Shown: piece by piece, positions 7,641 to 16,865 of the stretch
Layout: the number at the start of each line of letters is the position of its first letter
Position numbering within the stretch: the stretch's first letter is position 1
Assembly (NCBI GenBank): GCA_017465225.1
Contig: JAFTWQ010000004.1
Span: forward strand, 1 to 47,767
Direction of reading: 5' to 3'
Source: Bacteroidales bacterium
GTDB taxonomy: Bacteria; Bacteroidota; Bacteroidia; Bacteroidales; UBA932
DNA: 47,767 bases
Translations under genes and position numbers: made by a program
Notes under the pieces: generated by a model
Told to the model about the DNA's origin: nothing
Databases searched by the model: none
The model's input: only the letters and a program-made list of their open reading frames with translations

Positions 7641-7715
7641 ATTTAGCAAATGGCAGACCAAAGGCGATTATCGGAGATTATTGTTTTTCTTATATGGATT
7701 GTCATGTATATTTCC

Positions 7716-7723
7716 TATTTTTG
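7716..7723 (+). promoter_or_regulatory. -7 box of the alpha/beta hydrolase gene
   Basis: TATTTTTG matches TAnnTTTG and lies 25 bp before the start codon at 7748. This supports that start over the longer in-frame opening at 7520. Confidence 0.55.
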
Positions 7724-7747
7724 TGCCAGAACAAAACACTTATCGAT

Positions 7748-8650
7748 ATGAAAAGAAGTCTATTCGCATTTCTCGCAGCTGTCGCAATGACAGCATGCGT
7801 CTCAAGGCCGTCAGCGCCTGAAGCAACTCAGTCAAGAATCGTGGAGGAAGGCGGTACAGGCCCGTACAAGGCGCTCATGTTCGAGGCACCTTCGCTTGAA
7901 GCCCACACCGTATTTTCTCCTGAAGACCTTTCAAAGTTCGGAAAGAAGAACCTTCTCCCTGTGCTCGTATGGGGAAACGGAGCATGCACGAACTCACCAT
8001 GGGAACACTATAAGTTCCTCAACGAGATCGCATCACACGGTTTTCTCGTGATCGCTACAGGATACATCCCTATGGAGGACGGCCCGTACCATGGACCAAG
8101 ATCGACATCTGAGCAGCAGATTGAAGCCATCGATTGGGCTATCGCGCAGAACGCAGACAAGAACAGCCCGTTCTATGGAAGAGTGGATGTTAATGCTATC
8201 GCAGCGGCCGGCATGTCATGCGGAGGTCTCCAGACCCTTGACAACAGCGCAGACCCGAGACTCAAGACCCTCATGATCATGAACAGCGGCCTCTTCATCA
8301 ACCCTATGGGCGCTGTGCCGGGCATGCCGATGCCGGAAAAGGAGAAGCTCCAGAACATCACAGTCCCTGTGATCTACATCCTTGGCGGAGAAGAGGACAT
8401 CGCATATGCCAACGGAATGGATGACTACCACCGCCTCACAAAAGTCCCTGCATTCGCAGCGAACTACCCTGTAGGACACGGCGGAACATACGGCCAGCCT
8501 CATGGCGGCGAATTCACTATCCCTGCCCTCGCATGGCTCCAGTGGCAGCTTCAGGGCAATGAGGAAGCGGCGAAGATGTTCACCGGTTCGCCTTGCGGCC
8601 TCGAGCTCCGCGACGGCTGGACAATCGAGAAGAACGAGCTTATCGACTAA
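7748..8650 (+). CDS. Secreted alpha/beta hydrolase (cutinase/chlorophyllase-like lipoprotein)
   Basis: 300 residues from MKRSLFAFLAAVAMTAC, whose Cys at 17 gives a lipoprotein signal. The fold has the oxyanion region VLVWGNGAC, the nucleophile elbow GMSCGG (Ser about residue 157), an acid in GGEEDIAY (about 215) and His in PVGHGGTYG (about 245). The set is complete, so it should be active, probably as an esterase on the cell surface. The substrate is unknown. The frame extends upstream to 7520, but the promoter at 7716 and the signal peptide fix 7748. It is convergent with the GH43 gene and separated from it by a strong terminator. Confidence 0.8.
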   Translation: MKRSLFAFLAAVAMTACVSRPSAPEATQSRIVEEGGTGPYKALMFEAPSLEAHTVFSPEDLSKFGKKNLLPVLVWGNGACTNSPWEHYKFLNEIASHGFLVIATGYIPMEDGPYHGPRSTSEQQIEAIDWAIAQNADKNSPFYGRVDVNAIAAAGMSCGGLQTLDNSADPRLKTLMIMNSGLFINPMGAVPGMPMPEKEKLQNITVPVIYILGGEEDIAYANGMDDYHRLTKVPAFAANYPVGHGGTYGQPHGGEFTIPALAWLQWQLQGNEEAAKMFTGSPCGLELRDGWTIEKNELID

Positions 8651-8654
8651 ACGG

Positions 8655-8682
8655 GAAATGGCGGCCTTACGGTCGCCATTTC
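8655..8682. terminator. Bidirectional terminator between the hydrolase and GH43 genes
   Basis: A 12-bp stem (one G-T pair), GAAATGGCGGCC with GGTCGCCATTTC, a 4-nt loop TTAC, followed by TTATATT. It serves both converging genes. Confidence 0.8.
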
Positions 8683-8700
8683 TTATATTAAAATAATCTC

Positions 8701-10065
8701 TTACTGATCCATTCTCCACCAGTCGAGCTGGAAGAGATTGCGGTCCTGATATCTGCCGGCCTTGAATACGAGACAGAGGTCATGAACGCCCTTCGCGCCC
8801 CTGATCTTTGTGGTGAACTCCACGAATTCGTTCTTTGTGCATCCGATATCCACCTTGCCGACGAGCTTTCCGTCGTAGTCATCCAGACGCACCTCGAGGG
8901 TTCCGCCATAAAGAAGAGCGGATGCCGAAACGGTGAAAGACTTTGCACCGCTGCCGAAGTCCACGCCCCTGAGCTTGATGTACTCGCCGTCATCGATATT
9001 TGTCACGAGCTGGTTCCAACGATCCTTGCCCCACTCGTTCTTCGGAATGGTCTTGAGACCGAAGCCCCATGCCATTGTCTCGGCCTGGACCTTCTTGTAT
9101 GGGTTGAACAGCTCGATCTGCTCTACCTTACAGTCGATGAAATATGGAAGTTCCTGGATTGTACCGTCCTCGTTGTAATGCATTTCCGCAACAGAGACCG
9201 AACGGCGCTCGGCGTGACGGCTTTCCTCAAGACGGAAAATGTCGTAGTTCTGTCCGAAACAGTATGTCTTTCCCTTGTAGTCGATGATGCCCGGATGGTT
9301 TCCGCGTGTACGGTGGGTATGATCCATGATATGTCCCTTGTATTCCCATGGGCCTGTAGGACTGTCGCTCATTGCGTAGCCGATGCCTTCAGGGCAGCAT
9401 GTCGATGCGAAGGCAAGATAATAATGGTCATTTCTCTTGTAGAACCATGGACCTTCCTGATAGTCCTCGATATGAGGCAGTTCCACGATATCTCCCGAAT
9501 ACGAGATCATGTCCTCGTTGAGCTTCACGTAGTAAAGATTCGGGTTGCCCCAGTACATGTACGCCTGGCCGTCATCGTCGATCCATACGGTAGGGTCGAT
9601 GTCGTACCAATGCTCCTTCTGCCATACGAGAGTGCCGCCGAGCGGGTCGACGAAAGGTCCATAAGGCGAGTCAGCCACGAGCACGCTGATGCCGTTGCCA
9701 TGGATAGGGCAGTACATGTAGAACTTGCCGTTGCGCTCGACAACCTGCTGGGCCCATGCACCGTTGTTGTTCCTGTACCACTTGAAGTTCCTGAGGCCGG
9801 CGACCGCTCCCCTGTCCTGCCAGTTCACCATGTCTGTGGTGGTATAGAGAAGCCAGTCCCTCATGATGAAGTTTTCTCCATGATCATCGTCATGGCTGGT
9901 GTAAAGATAGAGTGTGTCACCGATGACGATAGGAGATGGATCGGCAGTATACTTGGTCTGAACGATAGGCATGTTCAGGTCCTCAAGTGACTGCTCCGGA
10001 GTTGTGTTGCATGCCGCAACCGCAGCCAGCACCGAAAGTGCCGCAAGAATTGTCCTGGTCTTCAT
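8701..10065 (-). CDS. Glycoside hydrolase family 43 lipoprotein with C-terminal CBM6-like domain
   Basis: 454 residues. Start chosen at MKTRTILAALSVLAAVAAC (lipobox Cys 19); the longer opening to 10185 lacks a signal. The five-bladed propeller of GH43 occupies about residues 35-310, with the catalytic triad visible: Asp42 in ADPSPI, Asp near 150 in DIDPTVW, Glu near 200 in YQEGPW. Residues about 315-454 resemble a family 6 carbohydrate-binding module (QAETMAWGFGL, DGEYIKLRGVDFG, FQLDWW). GH43 enzymes are typically arabinofuranosidases or beta-xylosidases, so hemicellulose side chains are the likely target. No SusC/SusD pair lies nearby. Confidence 0.88.
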   Translation of the reverse strand: MKTRTILAALSVLAAVAACNTTPEQSLEDLNMPIVQTKYTADPSPIVIGDTLYLYTSHDDDHGENFIMRDWLLYTTTDMVNWQDRGAVAGLRNFKWYRNNNGAWAQQVVERNGKFYMYCPIHGNGISVLVADSPYGPFVDPLGGTLVWQKEHWYDIDPTVWIDDDGQAYMYWGNPNLYYVKLNEDMISYSGDIVELPHIEDYQEGPWFYKRNDHYYLAFASTCCPEGIGYAMSDSPTGPWEYKGHIMDHTHRTRGNHPGIIDYKGKTYCFGQNYDIFRLEESRHAERRSVSVAEMHYNEDGTIQELPYFIDCKVEQIELFNPYKKVQAETMAWGFGLKTIPKNEWGKDRWNQLVTNIDDGEYIKLRGVDFGSGAKSFTVSASALLYGGTLEVRLDDYDGKLVGKVDIGCTKNEFVEFTTKIRGAKGVHDLCLVFKAGRYQDRNLFQLDWWRMDQ

Positions 10066-10183
10066 ATGAAAATGCTTTAAGTTATCAATCACGTGTTGAT
10101 GTAAATATAGACATTTAACATGAATATCCAACGACAGCGGCGCCACATGATTATTATGTGAAAGATATTGGTTCAAAACCGAC

Positions 10184-10211
10184 AATCGGGCAACCGTTTG
10201 GCTGCCCGATT
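10184..10211 (-). terminator. Terminator after the small acidic protein gene
   Basis: AATCGGGCA (10184-10192) pairs perfectly with TGCCCGATT (10203-10211). On the minus strand it is followed by GTCGGTTTTG. It lies between the small gene and GH43 and isolates them. Confidence 0.6.
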
Positions 10212-10248
10212 AAAAATATCTGACTAATGAAATCAGTGATGTAGTCTG

Positions 10249-10470
10249 CTAATACTCCTCCTCGTTCCAGAAGAAGTCGTCCTTTGAAGGATAGTCTGGC
10301 CAGATGTCTTCGATGCTTTCGTAGATCTCGCCGTCATCCTCAAGCTCTTCAAGATTCTCTACAACCTCTGCCCAAGCTCCTGAACGGGTAGCGTAGTCAA
10401 TCAGTTCCTCCTTGGTTGCAGGCCATGGTGCATCCTCAAGTTTTGATGCTAGTTCAAGTGTCCAATACAT
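10249..10470 (-). CDS. Small acidic DUF2795 family protein
   Basis: 73 residues starting MYWTLELASKLEDAPWP, a sequence strongly conserved in Bacteroidetes DUF2795 proteins. It has SKLEDAPWPATKEELIDYA followed by an acidic C-terminus (EELEDDGEIYESIEDI, then KDDFFWNEEEY). The family is of unknown function, probably cytoplasmic. The start at 10470 is chosen over 10503 because conservation begins at MYWTLEL. A CAAATATA (-7 on the minus strand) is at 10536-10543. Confidence 0.85.
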   Translation of the reverse strand: MYWTLELASKLEDAPWPATKEELIDYATRSGAWAEVVENLEELEDDGEIYESIEDIWPDYPSKDDFFWNEEEY

Positions 10471-10535
10471 AGTATATATAAAGTTTAAATTATTAATTAT
10501 CAATCTTTAAGCACACAGTCCCCATTAAGGGGGCG

Positions 10536-10543
10536 CAAATATA
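10536..10543 (-). promoter_or_regulatory. -7 box of the DUF2795 gene
   Basis: The minus strand reads TATATTTG, 66 bp upstream of the chosen start. Confidence 0.5.
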
Positions 10544-10576
10544 GACAAAAAAACTTAATGATGAAGTTCTTTTTAC

Positions 10577-10584
10577 TATTTTTG
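10577..10584 (+). promoter_or_regulatory. -7 box of folE
   Basis: TATTTTTG, an exact TAnnTTTG match, about 105 bp before the folE start. Confidence 0.5.
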
Positions 10585-10688
10585 CATAAAATATTTACAT
10601 GTCTGCATATTCAGGGATGGAACAACATCCATACCACTTTGACAGACAGGACATAAACAGCGACTAATCAGCATAAATACCATACGGA

Positions 10689-11276
10689 ATGGCATACATG
10701 AAGGATGAAAGATATGACGAGCAGACTACTGCCGCTATCGCCGCACATTACAAGGAAATACTTCGTCTCCTCGGAGAGGATCCCGAACGCGAGGGCCTGG
10801 TAAAGACTCCTGAGCGCGTGGCTAAGGCTCTCCAGTTCCTCACTCACGGGGCTCATCAGGACGGGGCCGAGATCCTGCGCAGCGCGATGTTCAACGAGGA
10901 ATACCAGCAGATGGTCCTTGTGAAGGACATCGAGCTGTACTCGACATGTGAGCATCATGTCATGCCTTTCATCGGCAAGGCTCATGTGGCATACATTCCT
11001 AACGGAACGATCACCGGCTTGAGCAAGATCGCGCGTGTCGTAGAGACATTCGCACGCCGTCTGCAGGTGCAGGAAAGGCTTACGACCCAGATCCGCGACT
11101 GCATTCAGGAGACCCTCAATCCTCTTGGCGTGGCCGTTGTCATCGAGGCGTCACACACATGCATGACTCTCAGAGGTGTGCTGAAGGCCAATGCAGTGAC
11201 CACCACATCGGCCTTCAGCGGCATTTTCCTCAAGGATGAGAGGACTCGCAATGAGTTTCTGAACCTGATCAGATAG
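10689..11276 (+). CDS. folE: GTP cyclohydrolase I
   Basis: 195 residues. It converts GTP to 7,8-dihydroneopterin triphosphate, the entry to folate or pteridine synthesis. Zinc ligands are visible as Cys87 and His90 in CEHHVMPF and Cys158 in SHTCMTLRG. The region [23 protein letters not shown] is the conserved substrate pocket of the family, and the length is typical. The gene stands alone and is convergent with htpG. The intervening 93 bp hold tandem GC-rich repeats. Confidence 0.95.
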   Translation: MAYMKDERYDEQTTAAIAAHYKEILRLLGEDPEREGLVKTPERVAKALQFLTHGAHQDGAEILRSAMFNEEYQQMVLVKDIELYSTCEHHVMPFIGKAHVAYIPNGTITGLSKIARVVETFARRLQVQERLTTQIRDCIQETLNPLGVAVVIEASHTCMTLRGVLKANAVTTTSAFSGIFLKDERTRNEFLNLIR

Positions 11277-11347
11277 ATCCCCGGTCAAGCCGGGGATGAC
11301 GTTGGGTCAGCCGGGGATGACGTTGGGTCAAGCCGGGGATGACGGCA
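11275..11347. repeat. Tandem 21-22 bp repeats GGTCAAGCCGGGGATGACGT
   Basis: Units start at 11283, 11305 and 11326, with lengths 22, 21 and about 22; a degenerate fourth follows. The first unit also closes a hairpin ATCCCCGG/CCGGGGAT at 11276-11297. The array fills the gap between the convergent folE and htpG, where it may end transcription. A related stem (ATCCCCGA/TCGGGGAT) is at 41832-41852. Confidence 0.6.
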
Positions 11348-11369
11348 TGTCCGGTCCCGGATGACGGGC

Positions 11370-13364
11370 TTACAAATAAGCATCCTCAACAACCTTGGCA
11401 CTTCTTGCAATGAAGTCGCTGAGGTCCTTTCCTTTAAGCATTCCGTTAGCCAGAAGCGCAAGGTCAGTGATCTGCTTGAGAATCTCATTATCTCCGGCAA
11501 ACGCCTCAAGATCAGACTTATGAGCAGCCGCTGCAGTCTCCTTGGCCTCTGTCACAGTCCTCTTCACATCCTCTGAAGCATCCTCCGCAGCATCAGGAAT
11601 CACCTGTGCAGGAGCAACATCCGCTGCCTTCGAAGCCATGATCTTCGCAACGAGAGGATTCTGCATGTTTACGGTGATATTGTACATCGCAGGCATCTCG
11701 CCATAGAAGTTCATTCCTCCGCCCATTGCAGACATCTCACGATAGCGGCGCATGAACTCGCTCTGCGTGATGAGGATAGGAGCCGCATTCTCTCCGAGAT
11801 TGTCCGCCTGGACATAATACTGGTTCTCCTTCGGAAGCACGGCCTGGAAGATAACCGAAAGATCCTCCTGATCCGCCTCTGAAAGCTGTGGCTTGATCTT
11901 CTCCTCCTTAGCGATGAGGTTGTCAACGCTATCCGAATCCACACGTGCAAAACGGGCATTCTCAACCTTGGTCTCGAGAAGGTTCACGAAATGGCTGTCA
12001 AGCTGGCAGTCAAGAAGAAGTACGTCATATCCCTTTGCCTTCGCAGCCTCGATGAATGTATACTGGTTCTCAACATCAGTCGCATAGAGGAACACGACCT
12101 TCTTGTCCTTGTCAGTCTGCTCTCCCTCGATCGCCTTCTTATAGTCTTCAATACTGAAATATTTTCCCTCGGTGTTCTTCAGGAGGCAGAACTTCATGGC
12201 CCTGTCACAGAACTTCTCGTCCGAAAGCATTCCATACTCGATGAAGAGCTTGAGGTTATCCCATTTCTCCTCGAGCTGCTGGCGCTCGTTCCTGAAGATC
12301 TCGTCAAGACGATCTGCTACCTTCTTTGTAATATAAGTAGAGATCTTCTTTACGTTGGCGTCGCTCTGGAGATAGCTGCGGGACACATTAAGCGGAATAT
12401 CCGGCGAGTCGATCACTCCATGGAGCAATGTCAGGAAGTCAGGAACGATATTGTCGACAGAATCGGTCACGAACATCTGGTTGCAGTAGAGCTGGATCTT
12501 GTTGCGCGAGATCTCGACATTGTTCTTGATCCTAGGGAAATAGAGGATACCGGTAAGGTTGAACGGATAATCCACGTTAAGATGGATATGGAAGAGAGGC
12601 TCCTCCGCCATCGGATAGAGAGTCCTGTAGAACTCATTGTAATCCTCATCCTTGAGATCGGCAGGCTTGCGCGCCCAAAGCGGCTCGACCTTGTTGATGA
12701 CATTATCCCTCTCTGTATCAACATATTTGCCATCCTTCCATTCCTGTTCCTTTCCGAACACTACAGGCACAGGCATGAACTTGCAGTACTTGTTCAGGAG
12801 ACCCTCGATACGCTTTTTCTCGGCGAATTCCTTCTCATCGTCAGCTATGTAGAGAGTGATGACAGTACCTCTGTCAGTCTTGTCGCACTCCTCCATGTCA
12901 TACTCAGGAGAGCCGTCGCATGACCACTTCACAGCCTTGGCGCCTTCCTTCCATGAAAGGGTTTCGATTGTCACCTTGTCAGCGACCATGAATGCAGAGT
13001 AGAATCCGAGGCCGAAATGACCGATGATGCTGCTGAGCTGGTCCTTATATTTCTCGAGGAATTCCCCTGCTGAAGAAAAGGCGATCTGGTTGATGTATTT
13101 ATCCACCTCTTCCTCGGTCATACCGATACCGTTGTCGATGACCTTGAGGGTCTTTGCAGACTCATCAAGTTCGACGCGTACAGCGAGGTCGCCGAGTTCA
13201 GCGGCATATTCGCCGGAAGCGGCCAGAGCCTTCATCTTCTGTGTAGCATCCACAGCATTTGCCACGAGCTCTCTCAAAAAGATCTCATGGTCTGAATAGA
13301 GAAATTTCTTGATCACCGGGAATATGTTCTCGGTAGTAACGCCAATTTTTCCTGTTGTTGCCAT
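11370..13364 (-). CDS. htpG: Molecular chaperone HtpG (Hsp90)
   Basis: 664 residues. An ATP-driven cytoplasmic chaperone. The N-terminal GHKL ATPase is complete: FLRELVANAVDATQK, DNGIGMT and GHFGLGFYSAFM. The middle domain (about 230-480) and the C-terminal dimerisation region (about 510-664) follow. Bacteroidetes HtpG proteins are commonly somewhat longer than the E. coli form. The gene is monocistronic with terminators or repeats on each side. Confidence 0.96.
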   Translation of the reverse strand: MATTGKIGVTTENIFPVIKKFLYSDHEIFLRELVANAVDATQKMKALAASGEYAAELGDLAVRVELDESAKTLKVIDNGIGMTEEEVDKYINQIAFSSAGEFLEKYKDQLSSIIGHFGLGFYSAFMVADKVTIETLSWKEGAKAVKWSCDGSPEYDMEECDKTDRGTVITLYIADDEKEFAEKKRIEGLLNKYCKFMPVPVVFGKEQEWKDGKYVDTERDNVINKVEPLWARKPADLKDEDYNEFYRTLYPMAEEPLFHIHLNVDYPFNLTGILYFPRIKNNVEISRNKIQLYCNQMFVTDSVDNIVPDFLTLLHGVIDSPDIPLNVSRSYLQSDANVKKISTYITKKVADRLDEIFRNERQQLEEKWDNLKLFIEYGMLSDEKFCDRAMKFCLLKNTEGKYFSIEDYKKAIEGEQTDKDKKVVFLYATDVENQYTFIEAAKAKGYDVLLLDCQLDSHFVNLLETKVENARFARVDSDSVDNLIAKEEKIKPQLSEADQEDLSVIFQAVLPKENQYYVQADNLGENAAPILITQSEFMRRYREMSAMGGGMNFYGEMPAMYNITVNMQNPLVAKIMASKAADVAPAQVIPDAAEDASEDVKRTVTEAKETAAAAHKSDLEAFAGDNEILKQITDLALLANGMLKGKDLSDFIARSAKVVEDAYL

Positions 13365-13411
13365 AATTATTTCTGTTTATATATTTTCGGTTAAAGATGA
13401 CAGTCCGGACA

Positions 13412-13440
13412 AAAAAAAGGCCGTCCGGACGGACGACCTG
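13412..13440 (-). terminator. Terminator of the barrel-lipoprotein operon
   Basis: On the minus strand a stem AGGTCGTC/GACGGCCT (with a G-T type mismatch) around CCGTCC is followed by eight T residues. It lies 62 bp after the lipoprotein stop. Confidence 0.6.
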
Positions 13441-13502
13441 ATATAGTCAAATTATGTTCCATTGCAGAAATACTGACAAATAGTCATATTTACTGCCATG
13501 CG

Positions 13503-14267
13503 TCACCTGCTGGTATTGACAACCTTTTCCACACCGGGGGCAAAAGTCATGTGACAATAGTCATGAGGCACGCCCTGACGGAAAATGTCCACATTGAACT
13601 GCCCCTCATACACATTTGTCTTTTCCTTGGACTCGAGATACCTCTCGCGGACGGTGAACGGCCCGACCGTGCCGAAATCCGCATCCATGCCGATGGATGT
13701 CTCCTCCGCTCCATGAGCCTCGACAGTCCATTCATAAAGTTCTCCCCTCTTCGGATGCATCTTCATCATTGCGGCTCCCTTGTCACCCATCGATACCGCC
13801 CATGTGCTGTCCGCTGCTGACATCATTATCATTTCCGAACCTTCCGGCAGCGTAAAGCGGTAATCCAGATAAGAATAAGCGAAATCATTACCATATACTC
13901 CAAACTCTAAGATTTTCCAAGATGTTCCTTCTTCCATTATCGACCGTCCGCGTGTATCAATCCTCATCTTGACTACACGGAATTCACGTGACGAATCGTA
14001 AGAAATGCTGTAGACTCCGGCCGAGTCCTCGCGGCAATTGCCGAAAAACCTGTAATCCGCCTCTTTCTCCAGATCCGGCAGTTTCAGATATGCATCAAAA
14101 TCAAGGGCGAACTCCACAGCCTCGACAGGGACTGCCACGGTTTCAGCCATAGCCTTGACCGAATAAGACTCCAGCCTTTCCGCCGTAACCGGAGTCACTT
14201 CCGAATGTTCAGCGATACATGCAGCCAGCATCGGCAGCAGCATCAGTATCATGATTGTTCTTTTCAT
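13503..14267 (-). CDS. Lipoprotein of unknown function
   Basis: 254 residues from MKRTIMILMLLPMLAAC (lipobox Cys 17). The frame can be extended to 14318, but that overlaps the upstream gene and has no signal peptide. The mature part is mostly beta-strand-like with no motif that I recognise. It overlaps or abuts the beta-barrel gene 14279-14950 (11-nt gap from the chosen start), so the two are one operon and may act together in the outer membrane. Family not assigned. Confidence 0.65.
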   Translation of the reverse strand: MKRTIMILMLLPMLAACIAEHSEVTPVTAERLESYSVKAMAETVAVPVEAVEFALDFDAYLKLPDLEKEADYRFFGNCREDSAGVYSISYDSSREFRVVKMRIDTRGRSIMEEGTSWKILEFGVYGNDFAYSYLDYRFTLPEGSEMIMMSAADSTWAVSMGDKGAAMMKMHPKRGELYEWTVEAHGAEETSIGMDADFGTVGPFTVRERYLESKEKTNVYEGQFNVDIFRQGVPHDYCHMTFAPGVEKVVNTSR

Positions 14268-14278
14268 AGCAAGTCCGT

Positions 14279-14950
14279 TTAGAATCTGTAACCAAGCCCA
14301 ACCTTTCCGCCGAGACACACGGTACCGACCGAATATTCCGCGAAGATGAAGACTTTTCTGCCCACGGTTATTCCTACAGGAGTCGAATGTACGGCAGGTA
14401 TGACATTTCTCTCTCCATCAAAGGCCGCGACATTGACGCCAAGTCCGAATTCCGAATAGAAACGCACTTTATCATAATTGCTCCAGTAAATCCTTACCGA
14501 AGGAATCATAGTGACTGACACTCCCCTTCTCGGACGTATGATCTTCCCGTTATCCGGATCCACATATGTACCGTACATGCCGTTTACATATATGCCTCCT
14601 GCGAGCGTCAGACGCCTTTTTATATGCCATGAGAACTCGCCGAATATCTGGCCTGTCATATAGGTATTCCCCTTCTGCGGAGCATAAAGCCCTTCCAGTC
14701 CGTCCGGTCTGTCATAACCGGGTCCATAGATAAGGGAATCATCATGAAGATAATAATAGTCATCCATGATCGGCATTCCTCCCCAGCCTGCCCGTACCTC
14801 AAACCTATAAGGCCAGTTTTCCCAGAAATCCGTCTCTCTCTGGATATCGGCCATTTTGATCTCGAGCAGTCTGTCATCGATCTTGCTCTGCGCCGTAAGA
14901 TGGGGAATGGCACAGACAAGAAGAAACAAAGACATCAGAAACTTTTTCAT
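14279..14950 (-). CDS. Outer-membrane beta-barrel protein
   Basis: 223 residues with a signal peptide (MKKFLMSLFLLVCAIPHLTAQ). Alternating strands and a C-terminal aromatic (KVGLGYRF) fit a small outer-membrane barrel. Glycine-rich strands such as FSWHIKRRLTLAGGIYVNG and FYSEFGLGVNVAAF support this. It is the first gene of the pair with the lipoprotein downstream. Function unknown. Confidence 0.7.
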   Translation of the reverse strand: MKKFLMSLFLLVCAIPHLTAQSKIDDRLLEIKMADIQRETDFWENWPYRFEVRAGWGGMPIMDDYYYLHDDSLIYGPGYDRPDGLEGLYAPQKGNTYMTGQIFGEFSWHIKRRLTLAGGIYVNGMYGTYVDPDNGKIIRPRRGVSVTMIPSVRIYWSNYDKVRFYSEFGLGVNVAAFDGERNVIPAVHSTPVGITVGRKVFIFAEYSVGTVCLGGKVGLGYRF

Positions 14951-15055
14951 ATCGGTCAGTTAAGTTGTATTTCATAATCAAGACGCAGAAACGTCTGAAA
15001 AGTACTATAACATAGATGCAGAAAATCGGAATTCGTTGCATGAAGAAACAAAAAA

Positions 15056-15072
15056 GGCCGCAAAATGCGGCC
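15056..15072 (-). terminator. Terminator of the acyl-CoA synthetase gene
   Basis: The stem GGCCGCA/TGCGGCC with a short loop is followed by six T residues on the minus strand, 25 nt after the stop at 15097. Confidence 0.8.
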
Positions 15073-15096
15073 AAATGATATTATGATGATTGTTGA

Positions 15097-16731
15097 CTAC
15101 TTGTACATGAATCTCTTGATACTCATCTTCGGAGTCTTCTCGAACGGCTCGGCCATGTATTCGACTACATTCACCTTGCTGTATGCAGGCATAGACTTGT
15201 TGACCTCTGTCATGATGGTCTTCTTGTACTCCTCAAGATCAACGCCCTCTGCCTTTGCCTTCTCCGAATCCATGTAGATGAGTGCAACGAGTCTTGCACC
15301 ACGGTCTACGACTACTGATTCGATCACATAAGGCTGGTTGTTCACTGCAGCCTCGATCTCCTCCGGATAGATGTTCTGACCGTTTGCAGAAAGGATCATG
15401 TTCTTGCTGCGGCCCTTGATGAAGATATTGCCCTTCTCGTCAAGAAGTCCGAGGTCACCTGTACGCATCCATCCGTCCTCGGTAAACGCAGCCTTTGTAG
15501 CCTCCTCGTTCTTGTAGTATCCGCTCATGATGTTAGTACCCCTTGCCTGAATCTCGCCTACCTTGTTGTATGGATCCTCGGAGTCGATACGTACCTCGAC
15601 TGTATCGATAGCCTTTCCACAAGACTTCGATGCGAAATCCCACCAATCCTCATATGCCATGAGAGGAGCGGCCTCTGTCATACCGTAACCTACTGTGAAA
15701 GGAAGCTTGAACTTTCTGAACCACTTCTCCACATCAGGATTGAGGGCAGCACCACCCATCACGATCTCGCGTACATTGCCGCCAAATGCATTAAGGAGAG
15801 ATGTACGTACCTTCTTGAAGATGATCTGATTAAGGCCAGGGATAGCTGTAACGACCTTCATCACAGGCTTGTTCACGATAGGAGCAACCTTGCTCTTGAA
15901 GATCTTCTCCATCACGAGAGGTACTGTGATCACGAGATATGGCTTCACCTCCGCCATAGCTCCGAGAAGGAGAGCAGGGGTCGGAGTCTTTCCGAGATAG
16001 TAGATCGACGAACCGCCGCAGAGAGGATAGATGAGCTCGAACATCATACCGTACATATGCGCCATCGGGAGCATAGAGACGATCTTGTCCTCCGGATATG
16101 AAGGAAGTCTCTTCTGGCCGAATGCCACATTTGCGGAAATGCACTCATAACGGAGCATCACTCCCTTAGGAGCACTTGTTGTTCCTGATGTATAGTTGAT
16201 GATAGCGAGTTCCTTGTCGTTATCTGTAGGATATGACACGTCAGCAGCAGAGAATCCGTTCGGATATTTTGCGTCAAAAAGAGCCTGGAGGTTGTCGTTT
16301 GCGTTCTGGATCTTCTCATCAGCCGCATAAAGAAGCTTGAAATCTGCAGTTGAAACAACAGCCTTGATCATAGGCATCTTTGTTATGTCAAGCTTGTTCC
16401 AGATATCGGTATCTGTGAAAAGGACAGTACTCTCCGAATGGTCCACGAGAGAGTTCACGCTGTCCGGATGGAAGTCAGCAAGGATCGGAACGACAACAGC
16501 CTCATATGTATTTGCCGAGAAGAAAGCGATGCCCCATCTCGCCGAGTTCTTTGCACAGAGAGCTACCTTGTCTCCCTTCTTGAGGCCGGCAGCCTCATAA
16601 AGCACATGAAGCTTCGCAATGTTTTCAGCGACCTCACCGAATGTGAAAAGTTCTCCGCGATAGTTGCCGAGAGCAGGGCGTCCCCAGTTGGCCTTCATGG
16701 CCTCTTCCAGTCTTGTGAAATAATGTTTCAT
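15097..16731 (-). CDS. Long-chain fatty acid--CoA ligase, AMP-binding enzyme
   Basis: 544 residues. It adenylates a carboxylic acid and transfers it to CoA. ANL-superfamily signatures appear in order: P-loop INYTSGTTSAPKGVML (about 180-195), YGMTEAAPLM (about 345), DGWMRTGDLG (about 418) and the hinge FIKGRSKNMILSANGQN, then the catalytic Lys near the end in FEKTPKMSIKRF. The sequence is shorter than many 600-residue family members, and no membrane segment is evident. Its own promoter box TACTTTTG lies at 16766-16773 on the minus strand. Substrate chain length is not readable. Confidence 0.88.
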   Translation of the reverse strand: MKHYFTRLEEAMKANWGRPALGNYRGELFTFGEVAENIAKLHVLYEAAGLKKGDKVALCAKNSARWGIAFFSANTYEAVVVPILADFHPDSVNSLVDHSESTVLFTDTDIWNKLDITKMPMIKAVVSTADFKLLYAADEKIQNANDNLQALFDAKYPNGFSAADVSYPTDNDKELAIINYTSGTTSAPKGVMLRYECISANVAFGQKRLPSYPEDKIVSMLPMAHMYGMMFELIYPLCGGSSIYYLGKTPTPALLLGAMAEVKPYLVITVPLVMEKIFKSKVAPIVNKPVMKVVTAIPGLNQIIFKKVRTSLLNAFGGNVREIVMGGAALNPDVEKWFRKFKLPFTVGYGMTEAAPLMAYEDWWDFASKSCGKAIDTVEVRIDSEDPYNKVGEIQARGTNIMSGYYKNEEATKAAFTEDGWMRTGDLGLLDEKGNIFIKGRSKNMILSANGQNIYPEEIEAAVNNQPYVIESVVVDRGARLVALIYMDSEKAKAEGVDLEEYKKTIMTEVNKSMPAYSKVNVVEYMAEPFEKTPKMSIKRFMYK

Positions 16732-16765
16732 CGTATTTTGTTTAGATTTTAGAATTTTCCGGAAG

Positions 16766-16773
16766 CAAAAGTA
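16766..16773 (-). promoter_or_regulatory. -7 box of the acyl-CoA synthetase gene
   Basis: The minus strand reads TACTTTTG, 35 bp upstream of the start codon. Confidence 0.5.
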
Positions 16774-16805
16774 ACCAAATAAGCTCCCGCGCGTACATAA
16801 TTTAG

Positions 16806-16813
16806 TATATTTG
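16806..16813 (+). promoter_or_regulatory. -7 box of the HAD phosphatase gene
   Basis: TATATTTG, an exact consensus match. A transcript start near 16820 would give a leader of about 45 nt to the ATG at 16866. Confidence 0.55.
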
Positions 16814-16865
16814 TGGCGAAACGCCCCTTTTTGTGGTAAGTGACATATTAAATTTGATACATTTC

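Noticed and set aside
7520-7747. Long N-terminus of the alpha/beta hydrolase
   Set aside because: The consensus promoter at 7716 and the lipoprotein signal at 7748 place the start later.
8782-9990. Long plus-strand frame opposite GH43
   Set aside because: It is antisense to a clear GH43 gene with full motifs; also 11991-12923 opposite htpG and 34961-35989 opposite the epimerase.
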